From: Edaphochlamys debaryana
Taxonomy: Eukaryota > Chlorophyta > Chlorophyceae > Chlamydomonadales
Assembly: GCA_016858145.1 (NCBI GenBank)
Contig: JAEHOE010000045.1
Coordinates: forward strand, 62,001 to 126,000
Reading direction: 5' to 3'
DNA: 64,000 nucleotides
How positions within the stretch are numbered: the first letter of the stretch is position 1; each line of letters opens with the position of its first letter. The notes beneath the pieces were generated by a model. That model made no database searches. It was not told where the DNA came from and saw only the letters and a list, made by a program, of their open reading frames with translations. The position numbers and the translations under genes are program-made. Positions 44,001-54,100 of the stretch are shown in pieces.

Positions 44001-47000
44001 TCGCGCAGGTTGTAGGCGGCCAGGGCCTGAGGGGCACACCAGGTGGGGCACAGGGGGGGAACACGGGGCCCCGGGGAGGCGCTCGGGCTGTGACAACCGC
44101 TCAATGTGAGCGCACAATGTCCTTCATGGCGCTCTCGCAGCTCGGGCTGCCCCAGCCCCTCTTTCTGTCGTCCCCGTGCCGCGGGGCCTCGCCTGGCTCT
44201 TGCTGCGGCCGCCCACGCGCACGATGCCGGTGATGCCCTTATCCAGCAGCGCCTCCAGGAACTGGGGGGAGGAGGGGAGGGGAGGACCAGGCGGGGAGGG
44301 GGGCGTGTCGGGAACCAACGTTGCACACAGCATGCTGGGCTTCTGATCGTAGGACAGGCAAGGTCGACGACGCCGGCGCTCACACCCTCACACCCTCACG
44401 CCCACGGCCGCCGGAGCCCCCAGCCTCGCACCTGGTCGAGTGCGTGGTTGGTGTAGCACACCACCAGGATGCGCTGCTCCGGGCCCAGGCGCAGCAGCGC
44501 GTCGCACAGCAGCACGCCCAGGAAGGTCTTGCCGGTGCCGGGGGGGCCCTGGGCGGCGGATGGGGGGGGGGGGGTTAAGAGGGAGGGAGAAGGGGAGAAA
44601 GGCGGTGCGAGGTGCTCGGTGATCGAGGAGCTGGGCCAGGGGTTTGCCGGGCAGCGACCACTGCAAGAGCCCCACCCCAAACCCCATGCATCAACCTCCC
44701 CGCCCTCCTCGTCCCCCGCCCCACCTGCACCAGGGCCACCCGCTGGCTGAGGCACTGGCGCAGGGAGTCGGCCTGGCTGGGGTCCAGCCGCACACCGCTG
44801 GCCGCGAGGCGGGACAGCTCCTGGGGCGGGGGCAGGGTGATGAGTGATCTCGGAGCCCGCCTGGTTTAAACTTGCCAAGGTCCCCGCCACCGCACCCCCC
44901 CGTGTCCCTCCCTCCCCCGCACCCTGTCCGCTGCGTCCTCGGGCAGGTGGCTGCAGGGCTGCGGGCGCTGCCCCCCCACCAGCTCCGCCGCCAGGGGCAC
45001 CCCCGGCAGCGCCTGCAGCACCGCCAGCACGGGGCGCACGGAGAAGAAGCTGGTGGACACCTGGGGGCGAGCGGGGGGGTGCCATGGGAGCCATCGTGTG
45101 CCATGGTAGCGGGCAGCAGCAACAGCAGCTGGTCCGCGGCTCAAGGGGGAGGGGGCCACAGGTGCGCAGTACCATGGTCCCGTGCTCCCAGGGCGCGCAG
45201 GCTAACCGGGCCAAGCTCCCGCATGCCCCCCCCCCGCCCCTCATGCCCCACCTGCACCAGCACCAGCTCCTCCCCCTTGAGGCCCCCCCGCCCCAGCTCC
45301 TGCAGCAGCGCCTCCGCGCCCCGCGCCCCCCGGTCGAAGGCGATGCCCAGCACCGGCCGCTCCGCAGCCAGCTCCTTGGGCTCGCGCCGGGCCACCAGGC
45401 CGAACAGCAGGGGGGTGGGAGGAGGGGGGGGGTCGCCACCGCCGGCGGAATCGCGGCTGCGCCGGGCCACCACCACCAGTGCGTCGATGGGCAGGGTGCC
45501 CTTGCCGTACTGGTCCCAGTACTCCTCGCGCTGCGGTGGGAGGGGGCGGGGGCAGGAAAGGCAGGAAGGGAGGGGCGAGCGAGCTCGGGGGTGGTCAACG
45601 CAGGTGAAGCTGACAGACGGGCTACTCCACCAAAGGAGTTGATCTACAAGGTTGACTGAATGCATTGGCGTGGTCACCGCTACGTTCACACTGAGGCGTT
45701 CGGCGCGGTGACCTCGCAACAGCTGGCGACAGAGACGTCCGCACCTAGCGCCCTAGGTGATCGCATTTGGACTTTTAGCTTAGCTAAGACTCAGCCGATC
45801 CCTGAATTATCACGCTTCTGTGTTGGGACTAATCCGCGGAGTTTGCACAGCAAATGCATGTCTCGCAGCTTGCACAGATACTGGCAGGGAGAACTTGTAT
45901 GCAGCTATGCATTATAATAGCATCTACTAAGCTGCCAAGCACCGCATTCGCACTCCTGACAAGTCACGCCCGTACCCCCACCCCACCCCGGGACCCCACC
46001 CCACCCCTCCTCCACCCTCCCTCGCGCACCTCCTTGCGCTTCTTCATCCTCGCCGCCCGGTGGCTCATGGGCAGCTCCACCGCCACCAGCACCGCGGGCC
46101 GCGGCCGCGAGGCCACCCCCACCACCGCCGCCAGCGGGTACACATTGCGCTGCGCCTGCGCCACAGACACCTGCAGCCCCTGCCGCCCGCGGCCCTGCAC
46201 CACGGGGGCGCCAGCCCCCGCGCCCCCCTCTGCCCCCCCGTTCGCGGTCGCTTGCTGCTGCTGCCTGAAGCCCAGTAGCCCCAGGGTCTGGCGCAGCGGC
46301 AGCACGAAGTCCTCCCTCAGCAGCCGGAAGTGGCGGTCCAGGAGGGCGGCCTGGGGGTCGGGGGGGGCGGCCCCGGCCCCGGCCCCCGCCTCCCCGCCCG
46401 CGCGCGGCAGGTAGGGCTGGCGGCCGCTCAGCGCCTCGTCCGAGGTGGGCACAATCTTGATGGACCTGCGGGCGACGGGGTGTAGGGGGGAGGCGGTGTG
46501 ATGGAGGGACATACAGGCGGGGAAGACGTGTGTGAGGCCAGGGGCGGGGACTGCTGGAGTTATCTTCGCAAGCGCCAGGCGGCAGCAGCCCCTCAGCACC
46601 CTTCAGCACCCACCTGTAGTCCGTGTGGTCGTTGTCGTGCCGACCGCCCGGGCCCAGCAGCAGGTCCTCCAGGGCCACCCCCGAGCCGCCGGGGCCACCA
46701 GCAGCAGCCTCCACCAGCCCCGCCGCTGCCCCCGCCCCCGCCTGCGCCCCCGCCTGCGCCCCCGCCAGCACCACCTGCAGCTGCCCCGCCACCTTGGCCG
46801 CGTCTCCCCCCCGGCCCCGCAGCAGCTCCGCCACGCGCCGCACCTCGGGGCTGTGCCGCACCTCCTCGGCCTGGGGTGGGGGCGGAGAGTGAGGGCCCGG
46901 CAGCAAGGTGTACTTCAAAGTGGTGTGTCAGGGGTGGGCACCCCCTTACTTCCTTCCCAATGGGATCCTGCCATGCGGCCCTGCCCCGTCCCGACCTCCG

Positions 47001-48125
47001 CCCCTGCCCCCCTCCGCCCCTGCCCCCCTCCATCCACACCTGCGAGGCCAGCACCAGCAGCCACCAGCCCACGGGTGCCGCCTCCGCCACCGCCCCCGCC
47101 TCCACCGCCTCCGCCACACAGTTCAGCAGCCCCGGCACCCGGTACAGGGCCTCGAGCAGCTGGCGCAGGGGGGCTCTGCATGGGAGGGGGGAGGCGGGCA
47201 GGCTGATGGAGGGAACGTAGGCTAGGATGAGCGAGTCGGGGGAATAATGAGGCGCCGGGCTTACTTGTCTCAGCATCTCGGGCTCCTCGTTGTTGACCTG
47301 CCCGCTGCCCGCAGACTACAGCCGTCACGCGCACGCACCTGCATGTGCTCCCCGCCAGCTGGTCGCTCCCCAGCAGGCGCAGCAGCGGCACCACGTGCTT
47401 GGCGATGCGGTCGGGGGTGCCGGCGTGCATGAGCGAGGCCTTGAGCCGCGCGGCGCCGTGCTCCTGCGGGGGGCAGGGGCGGTACGTGGCAGTGAAGGGG
47501 GGCGGGCGGGTTGACCTGCCCCATGCATGCACGCCACACAGGACATCCAGCCGTTCATGTCGGCTGTACACCCCAACCTTACATTGGGGTTATTGAGGCG
47601 GTAGAGCAGGTCCACGGGGTCGTCGAAGCTCAGCAGCGCCTCGAAGAACCGCTGGCCGTCCCGCTGGCCGCTGAAGTCGGTGGTCGCCTGCTTGGTGACC
47701 TTGTCGAAGAACCTCCGCAGGGCCCCCGCTGGACCTGTTTAGGACAGGGGCGAGGCCGGTCGGGCGGGGAAGGGGGGCCGAGGTGAGGGCGAGGGCAAGG
47801 GGAGGCAAGGGGGGGCAAGTGGCGGCGGGGTTGCGCAGGGGAGGGGGGGCGGGGGAACGGGGCATAGCAAGGTGGGAGGGGTCGGCGGGAGGCAGGAGTC
47901 GCGGATAGGCCCAGCCCCACCCAGTTCTCCGTCCGATGCCCCAAGAGGCCCCGCAGCGATGATCTGGGGGCACGCTCCTCCTAAGTAAGCCACCGCCGCT
48001 AGGCCCTAGCGGCGAGCGCAGGCCCCGCGAGGCCGTTGCCCTGCAAGCGTTGCCGCCTGCGACCGCGGCCCGACAGGCCCTTTGGCCTACACCGTGGTTC
48101 ACTTACCGCTTGCAGCTCCGTTCAT
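31262..48125 (-). CDS. ZNFX1-like SF1 helicase fused to three tandem CbbX-type AAA+ modules
   Basis: One gene of about 49 coding segments reads in a single phase-consistent path to about 2,872 residues. Order: a ZNFX1-type N-terminal region (residues 1-590), SF1 helicase core (590-1245), NFX1-type Cys/His region (1246-1385), coiled coil (1356-1555), linker (1556-1889), AAA+ 1 (1890-2097), AAA+ 2 (2152-2376), AAA+ 3 (2417-2618) and a C-terminal tail ending with a CAVCGRYGC cysteine pair. The start is the ATG at 48125: a six-codon exon ends at 48107 with a GTAAGT donor, and its phase matches the exon at 47734. ZNFX1 and fission-yeast Hrr1 act in RNA silencing and antiviral RNA sensing; CbbX/SpoVK AAA+ proteins remodel protein partners. 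An RNA-surveillance motor is an inference. Modules and exons are given in separate entries. Four introns use GC donors. Splitting into two genes near 38.9 kb cannot be fully excluded. Confidence 0.8.
32264..33488 (-). other. AAA+ module 3 (CbbX/SpoVK type)
   Basis: Exons 33488-33376, 33200-33008, 32837-32801, 32689-32606 and 32440-32264, preceded by a linker exon 33775-33654. Walker A is FTGAPGTGKTTVARRVGRLF, split by an intron; then LVACSASDFVTGYANQASGK, Walker B GGVLFIDEAYRLNPRNGGPM, VVILAGYDNEIEELMAVNPG, arginine finger LKSRF, and lid FPDFTAPDAAALLRQQL. The exon ending at 33376 and the exon 32837-32801 use short but canonical introns. Confidence 0.9.
33931..35456 (-). other. AAA+ module 2 (CbbX/SpoVK type)
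   Basis: Exons 35456-35348, 35203-35105, 34935-34814, 34561-34488, 34338-34198 and 34060-33931. A linker exon 35851-35689 with RGMRGLAAVKQQ leads into VDDLLGLIATNAELEEAE. Walker A is FLGNPGTGKTTVAGLYGRIL, then DVVVKVPADFVG, SVLGESEKKTEAILEASRG, Walker B CVLVIDEAYGLHFDGGRDPF, VLLLGYEEQMEAMLRNANPG, finger LARRF, lid FEDYGPEDLLAI and FGNAGAVNNLL. ATPase residues appear intact. Confidence 0.9.
36001..37631 (-). other. AAA+ module 1 (CbbX/SpoVK type)
   Basis: Exons 37631-37542, 37431-37375, 37234-37133, 36937-36896, 36539-36411 and 36203-36001. Walker A is FYGNPGTGKTTVARIYAGLL; the Walker B exon ends GGVLFLDE and continues AYQLNPKTNQAG. Then LVVALAGYRKQMDDLMAHNE, the arginine-finger stretch GLPSRF, and the lid EFTFPDYSDDELHTIF with GFGNARAVRNAFEAAQRR. 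All ATPase residues look intact. The intron after 36411 has a GC donor. Confidence 0.9.
36711..36803. repeat. GTGG tetranucleotide microsatellite in an intron
   Basis: More than twenty near-perfect GTGG units in a row on the plus strand (CCAC on the transcribed strand), inside the intron between AAA+ 1 exons 36937-36896 and 36539-36411. The open frame it creates with WVGG repeats is not a gene. Confidence 0.93.
37845..39793 (-). other. Coiled coil and Ala/Gly/Gln-rich linker
   Basis: Exons 39793-39617, 39505-39383, 39231-39022 and 38846-37845. The first three are almost uninterrupted charged helix (QAAVALELERERLAKEVELQ, LEAADREREQRRQAGEQLRA, AARQQQEREEEARRRSELEG), a long coiled coil. The 334-residue exon 38846-37845 starts MAHWKQAVLAAARSKDPAAG and has helical hairpins and a Gln/Gly-rich run. 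It ends with KWEAWAKKSDSMAALMALTG and LAPVKQAMVEL, the helix that precedes the P-loop in CbbX-type AAA+ proteins. Confidence 0.75.
39995..40557 (-). other. NFX1-type Cys/His-rich region after the helicase
   Basis: Exons 40557-40230 and 40085-39995 encode a Cys/His series in the order seen in ZNFX1: ACCQKHG, DGGCARPCHAVLRCGHPCLL, RCHAFDPGH, ECGEEVLDTCSRGHFVKRRC, DAVCVTC. The CGHPC-x3-CH unit is the NFX1-type zinc finger pattern. The join between these exons uses a GCGCGT donor at 40229, the only choice that keeps the final cysteines in frame. Confidence 0.8.
40707..44548 (-). other. SF1 (UPF1/ZNFX1-type) helicase core
   Basis: Exons: 44548-44432, 44261-44193, 44026-43901, 43647-43435, 43284-42896, 42700-42501, 42314-42253, 42160-42104, 41980-41879, 41765-41580, 41401-41258, 41122-40949 and 40836-40707. 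All SF1 motifs are intact: Walker A GPPGTGKT, Ia VVCYTNHALDQ, the ZNFX1 block VRVGGRSKSQALAAYNLREL, motif II VVLVEEAGELLEAHV, motif III LVLIGDHKQLRP, QHRMHPQ, motif IV LVLLTPYLGQLLELQR, motif V TIDNYQGEEADVVVASLV and motif VI INVLLSRARHGMILIG. An active ATP-driven RNA or RNA/DNA helicase is therefore expected. A Gln/Pro-rich loop (43500-43640) and a Gly/Arg-rich insert (42960-43260) interrupt it. Introns at 44192 and 42895 have GC donors. Confidence 0.92.
43806..43899. repeat. CCCCCA hexanucleotide microsatellite in an intron
   Basis: A run of CCCCCA units on the plus strand (TGGGGG on the transcribed strand) begins right at the 5' splice site that follows exon 44026-43901 of the helicase gene. 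On the RNA strand it is a row of G-runs able to form a quadruplex. Confidence 0.9.
44725..48125 (-). other. N-terminal ZNFX1-type region of the helicase/AAA+ protein
   Basis: Exons: 48125-48107, 47734-47583, 47463-47339, 47304-47040 (read without removing a possible intron), 46870-46614, 46465-46030, 45530-45252, 45060-44923 and 44820-44725. Typical ZNFX1 features are DFSGQRDGQRFFEALLSFDD, then HDNDHTDYRSIKIVPTSDEA, then RHFRLLREDFVLPLRQTLG, and YPLAAVVGVASRPRPAVLVA leading to KRKEREEYWDQYGKGTLPID. The segment ends LDPSQADSLRQCLSQRVALV just before the Walker A exon, as expected for SF1 helicases of this group. Confidence 0.8.
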
Positions 48126-49372
48126 CGCGCCTTGCGGAGCCTGGATGTGCCTCGAGCTTGCGGCCGATGGCAGGGCGAATGCCGATGGCAAAAGTCGCGA
48201 CGCCCGATCACCTCGCCATACGTCCGCGTGCGCCGCGATCGGTAACGTAGCACAGGCTTAGCGGTAATGCGGCGCTCCGAGACTGCCAACCCGCGATTTG
48301 GCTCGCCGCTTATCGAGCTCGCGCTCACGGGTGCCGTACGGGTCGATCCCCCGGGGTCGGGCCGGGTCCCGAATGGCGCTGTCTCCGGATTAACCCGAGC
48401 TCTGCAAGCCCTCAATCACGTCGTGGGGGGAGGTTGGGGAGGGACACGGCGGTGGCTTGGGGCTGCGGCCGGGCGTGGCCGGGTCACGGGGACCATCCTC
48501 AAGCCCCCGGCGCAGAGGGATAGATGCGGGAAATGGCTCGGACAGGTACAGCGGCGGGGCGGCCACGACATCAAGGAACCACACTCCTTTTCTCCCTCCC
48601 CTCCCCATCCAATCGACAACCGCGGCGCAACGACGCCACCACACTGCGCCACAGCCTGTGACTTGAAGCCCCCTGAATGCCACCCCACAGTAACCAGCAC
48701 ACCCTGAGCACACGGAACCATACCTACTGCGACACTAACCCTCTCCCACCCCCACAGACGCTACCAGCAATGGTCCATCCAGCGCCTCCCTGCTTGCTGC
48801 AACCCCCCTGTGCCCCCTGCAAGCACGGCTCTCCCACAGCCTACACACTCCTCCTACCTACCTCAGCAATGCCGCCAGCTAATTCTTATTCTTTGCCTTC
48901 ATCATTGCGTCTATATTTGCATCTCCAAGCCAAGTAACGGTGCCCAACAGGCGTCCTACCCGCCAGCCTTACAACCGCATTGCGCTGCGCAGCCCCGGGG
49001 CAAGCGCCCGAGGCTGCGCGGCGCAAGGTGTTTGTAGGTCTTGCAGGTACAGGCGCCACAGGCACACACGAACGTCGTACACACACGTCCCACGGCAGAT
49101 CAACAGGTTCAGGATTGGGCCGCGGGCGGCGCCCGCCCATCAGCAGGCAGCCGCAGCGCAGCTGGGGACCAGCTGGCCGCTGCCGCCGCATGGGCGTGCT
49201 CTCCGCCACGCAACCAGGGGATAGAATCTAGTAATGATGAAGGCAAAGAATAAGCACCCTACTCCCACTTCTCGGAATGTTCCTCACGCCACACTCAGGG
49301 CCTCATTGCCTCAGGCGGCTGGCCCCAAGGGCCCCGCCAGCGGGGCCGCCGGGCCGCCGGGGCGGCGGGGCC
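48126..49372. other. Intergenic region
   Basis: This is the promoter region of the large helicase/AAA+ gene and the 3' region of the next minus-strand gene. It is less GC-rich, particularly 48,560-49,260. A minus-strand TGTAA occurs near 48,968. No gene, RNA or repeat was recognised. Confidence 0.45.
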
Positions 49373-50210
49373 TCAGTCGTCGGCTCCCACCGGCAGGACG
49401 TGCCACAGGACCACGGGAGGCGTCTTGTGCACCCACCACCCTTGCCCATCGCTGAAGAACTTCAGGGACGCCTCACCGCCCGTGACGGGGGCCTCCGCGT
49501 ACGCGAGGCGGTACTTGAAGACCTGTGACCGTGCGTGGGCAGGCGCCAGGCGGGCCGATCGAGTGTTGGGCTTGAGGGACCCCGTGGGTAGCGTGAGCGA
49601 GAGCTATTCAGCTATACCCGCCTCACCGTGCGGACCGGCAAGCCCCGCGCCTTCCGCTTGCCCTTGATGCACAGCACCGCCGCGGTGCCGTCTCCGAAGG
49701 GGACGGGCTTGCGGCTGGACGTCACGCCGCCTGTGGGTACACGACCATGCAAAGCAGGTCTGGGCTGCGCAGTGCTCCTGCACTACCCGGTGACTCAAGC
49801 CGTCGCGCAACACAGCAGCCCGTCTGACCCGCCTCACCCATGTTGGTGCAGGCCCGCTTGACCTTGCCCTGTCCCAGGAATGCGTGCTGGGCGTTGTCCG
49901 CAAGGAATAGGGGGGCCGGCCATTCGCCCACCAGGGAGGCCGGTTTCGCCTGTAGCAGTAGCTCGCCCATGAACGCCACGCTGTGCTCCTCCGGCTCCGA
50001 GCCGCAGGCCTTCAGGCCGTTGCTCTCGGCGTAGAGCGTCGTCCTTCCCAGCGCTTGGGCCACGGGCTGCGGCGGGGAAATGGGGAGAGCGGGTGCCGCC
50101 GGTGAAAGGTACCAATGCGGCGGGGGTGGCGGCAGCGGAGGCGCCGGCGGGAGAGGCGGCGGGAGAGGCGGCGGCGGGGGCTGGGCGGGCATGGCAGCCA
50201 TGGCGTGCAT
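49373..50210 (-). CDS. Unrecognised small protein with a Pro-rich N terminus
   Basis: Three exons in phase: 50210-49838, 49730-49627 and 49522-49373, giving 208 residues. I do not recognise the family. After a Met/Pro-rich start (MHAMAAMPAQ then long Pro/Leu runs) comes a folded-looking part: VAQALGRTTLYAESNGLKAC, FMGELLLQAKPASLVGEWPA, PLFLADNAQHAFLGQGKVKR, VPFGDGTAAVLCIKGKRKAR and VFKYRLAYAEAPVTGGEASL, ending WWVHKTPPVVLWHVLPVGAD. The mix of strands and aromatic residues suggests a small beta-rich domain. An AG just before GGTTGGATG at 50,222 means a further upstream exon is possible, so the start is uncertain. Confidence 0.6.
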
Positions 50211-51101
50211 CCAACCCTGGGGGTGAGAGCATGGGGACATGGGCGTGGGTGGGGCGCCAGGCGGGGATGGCAAGAGCGGGGCGGCTGAGCCTGGCCGGCA
50301 TACGCTGACATCCTGCCTCTGCTTCCTACGCCCCTAGCCTGAGCTCTAGCTAGTCCGCCCGTGAGCGCGACCCACCGGGGAGAGGGCGGGAGGACTTGTG
50401 CGCGCCTCGTCTCGGACGGACCGAGTGAGTGCCGCCGACACCTCCAGGCCGCCTGCTGCAGCATTAGGGCACGGCGACAAGGGCAGCGGGGGCCAGGAGG
50501 TCGAGGCCAAGCGCCAAGGCAGCGGCAGTGTGGGCGTTAAGGAGTTCGGCACTCGGCTGCGCGGCAGCAGTGGGGCGCTGCACGCTTGCGCACTCACTCG
50601 TAGCTGTGCGGCTCGTGGTAGTCCCGCCGGGGCGCCTCGACGGCTGCTTTGAACCGTCTCCACCCCGAAGTACGGCGCCCGTGGCACCCGTGACCCGCTC
50701 GTGCTGGGCGGGGGCGTGCAAGAGCGCGCCAGGGCTTGGAGAGCAATCTGCCTTTTACAGTTGCAAAGGCTGCGGCACCGGTGCACGGTGGTGCGGCGGT
50801 CATGCCGCACACGAACCCCCGCCACGCTTTACTTTCCAGCCCCGCCTTCGGGCTCCACCTAGCCGACCCACCACATAGATACTCTGTTTTGTGCGTCTGC
50901 GTCTCTGTGAAGCTGTCCCCGGCCCTGCACCTCCTACTGCACTATTTAGCTAGCCGTTGCAATTGCTCTTCATGCCCGCCCTACCCGCACTGCACTTGCC
51001 GTTGCGCTCGCCACCGCACCTCCTCCGCCCAGAGGCGCCCTCCTCGCCCCCTGGTGCCCTCCTCGCTCATGCCCCTCGCCGGCTCCTCGCCCTCCGCCCC
51101 C
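50211..51101. other. Intergenic region
   Basis: This holds the 3' UTR of the pyruvate dehydrogenase kinase gene and the promoter of the small unrecognised gene, both on the minus strand. A minus-strand TGTAA at 50755-50759, about 340 bases past the kinase stop, is a candidate polyadenylation signal. Nothing else is recognised. Confidence 0.45.
50755..50759 (-). promoter_or_regulatory. Candidate TGTAA polyadenylation signal for the kinase gene
   Basis: The green-algal polyadenylation motif on the minus strand, in a locally AT-rich patch about 340 bases after the pyruvate dehydrogenase kinase stop codon. Confidence 0.4.
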
Positions 51102-54100
51102 TCAGACGGACCCCGGCAGCGGCTCCTCGTCGTTCCCCAGCCTCGCCAGGTGCAGGTAGGCGTCCGTGCCGTAGCCCTCCATGGAGATGATCTGCAGGTC
51201 GCCGCCAAAGTAACTGGGGAGGGGTTGGATGGGAGGAAGGGAGCAGGGGGAGAGGAGGGTAGAGGGTGGTGAGTAGGACCCAGGCAGGGATGGGTGCATG
51301 GCGGGAGGTGGGGGCAGGAGGTGGGTAAGGCGGAGGCAGGGCGAGCTCTTGCGCTGGGCTGCATGGCCAGCCTCCGCGCTGGGCTCGACCCTGCGTGCAG
51401 CCCCGGAGCACCTCCGCCTGACCCCCCCCGCCCAGCCCCTCCATGCCCTGCCCGAGCCCCTCGTCCCGCCTCACCGCGCGTACATCCTGCTGAGCGGCAG
51501 TCCGCAGCCGTACCCCGCCAGCACCGCGGGCATGTGGGAGGAGTCGATGTCCACCTCGGGCAGCGGCGAGCGGGCGGTGGTGTAGAGGTAGGTCCAGATG
51601 CGCTTGAGCCCCGAGCGGGAGATGCCCCCGCCCTGGTCCGACACCTGGGGCGGAGGGCGGGGTGCGGGTGAGGGCAGGGGCAGGGGCAGGGGCAGAGGCT
51701 GAGAGGCCCGGCTTGGGGAGGCATGCAGTCGTGCAGTCCGACAAACGTCCTCGGGGCAGGGCCAGGGGTGAGGCTAACTCAGGGGTAGGGCAGAGTTGGG
51801 GCAGAGGCTTTATTTGGGGCCGAGCTTGGGAAGGCATGCAGGCGTGCCGTGAGGCGAACGCACTCGGCCAGCGAATCTCTCAGCGCCCCCCCTGCCTGCC
51901 AGCACACGCCCCCCCCCCCTCACACACCTTGATGGTCACGTCCTCCAGCCCCTCCGCCACCACCACGCTGATGGGCGGCGGCTCCTCGTCCGCGTCCCCG
52001 TACCGCTCCTGCACCGCACGCAGGCTGTTCTTCACCAGCTCGAACACCTGCAGTGGGTGGGGGGCGGCAGCTATGAGAACAGGGATGGGCCCCGCATGTA
52101 GAGGGACTGGCGATGGGGAGCACGGTGAAGCGCTCCCCTTGGACGTTACGCTCCCCCTCCCACCCTCCACCACAGCCCCCCCCCCACTCGCCATGTGGTG
52201 CAGGTGCGAGGGCACGTAGGCCATGGTGAGGTCGGCGTTGCCCAGCATGTTGACCGGGGGGGCGTTGCCGTACTCGCGGAAGCAGATGGCGCGGGCCTCG
52301 GCGGCGGCGTCCGTGGCGATCTGGGTCGGGGCGGGGGGTCGAAGGGGGCGGGGGGCAGGAGGGGTGAGCGAGGCTCACACTGCGAAAAGTGTGGCCCACC
52401 ATAGTGCCAGTATGCCTCCGGGCCTCTCCTCTCCACCCCAGCCACGCCCTCCACCCCGACCCGCCCCCACCTGGTATGGGCTGCACTTGGTGTGCACGAG
52501 GCCGATGTGGTCGGGGCGGGGCGGCTCGAACATGGACAGGTGGTGTCCCGCCAGGAAGCGGATGGCGATGCGGGAGAGGAAGAAGGTGTCCAGGAAGTGC
52601 TGGATCTCGCTGTCGCGCTCCGTGGTGGACTCGCCCGCCTCCTGGGGGCCGCGGGGAGGATTGGGGCCGTGCGGGATGGGGACAGGAAGCGCAGGATTAG
52701 AAGACATCAACGAAGCGAAGCGCTTGGTTGTGGCGTAGGGCGTGTTGCGCAGGGTGTCGGAGCGGAAGGCAGGCGCAGCCGGCCATGGCCAGATCAGCTA
52801 CGAGTCCATGCACCGGCGGTCCCCGTTCCAGTGCCTGGGCCATGGTCCCCGCATTCCCTCTCCCAGTCATAGCAAATCCTTCCCTCCGGCCCCGCTTCTT
52901 CATCCCCCCCCTGGCACCCACCGCCAGCTGGCGCTTGTACACCTCCACGCCCTTGGCGATGGCGGGCACCACATTGTTGTGGCGGCGGAAGGCGTTCCGC
53001 AGCATGGCCGTGAAGCGTATCGCGTCCTCCCGGTCCTTGATGGCCGGCACAGCGCGGAAGTCCGCAAACGACTCGGCGTACCAGCCCTGAGCCGGTGGAG
53101 GCGGGAGGACAAGGGTAGGGCGGGGCAGGGGCCGTTGCGAAGCCTGACTGGGGAAATAGCTCTGTCGCGAGGTACGACGAGCCAGTTACACCGCAACTCA
53201 CCATCGTCAATGCCCGTTAATGCCCGGGCAAGCGGCGAAGCGCCCTGTACCCACCCTTCGCCCATCGCCCCCCCCGCTCCCGCCACGCCTACCTTGACCC
53301 TCCGCACGTGCGGCTCGTCGCTGAGCGCCCGCGGCAGTGCGTTGAGGTCCATGAGGCGGTGCGCCAGGCGGATGGGGATCTCGGCGTGCAGGAAGCGGGC
53401 GCTCAGCAGCATCTGCCGGTCCAGCGGCTGCGTGCCGAAGTCCAGCAGGTGCTTGAGCGACACGCCTGGAGCAGGGGAGAGGAGGGGGGGAGGTGAAGGG
53501 AAGGGGCAGCGTAGGCCTACAGTCAGGGTGCGTGCCCCACCCTGCTGTCCTACATTAGGCCGTGGGTGCAATGGGGCTCCCTCCACGGCATAAACCTGGG
53601 CTCGCATACGAGCAACGCTGGCGCGGCGCCGAGCTCGGCTTGCACCCCGTCCGGGCTCCCCGAAGCCCCCTGAGCTCGAGCTCCACTGCCGTAGAGTGTT
53701 GCTGCTGAAGGCTTGGGCCATGGATTACCATACACCGCCGTATCCTCCCGTCTGCCCAAACGTCCTCGTCCCAAGAGCGCTCAGCCCGAAGCAGCATTCA
53801 TGGCCCCGTCCACAGCTCACCTACGGCTACCACCGCCCCATGCCCCACCCCTCTCGGCCCCTGCACTCCACATGTGCACCACTGCCACCCACCCGTCTGC
53901 TTCTTGAGCGCCGACGCCTGGATGTCCTTCATGAGCTCAGGAGACAGCTTCTGGTAGCCCCGCCGCTGCTGCGTCCCTAGCGGCCATTCCCCAGGGCCGT
54001 GAGGCCCTTGGCTCCATGCTCCTGGCCCCAGGTTTAGGCCCGCTGGTGACCAGCCCGGCAGCCGCGAAGGCGAGCCGTGCCGCCAGGGCGAGCGGCCCTG

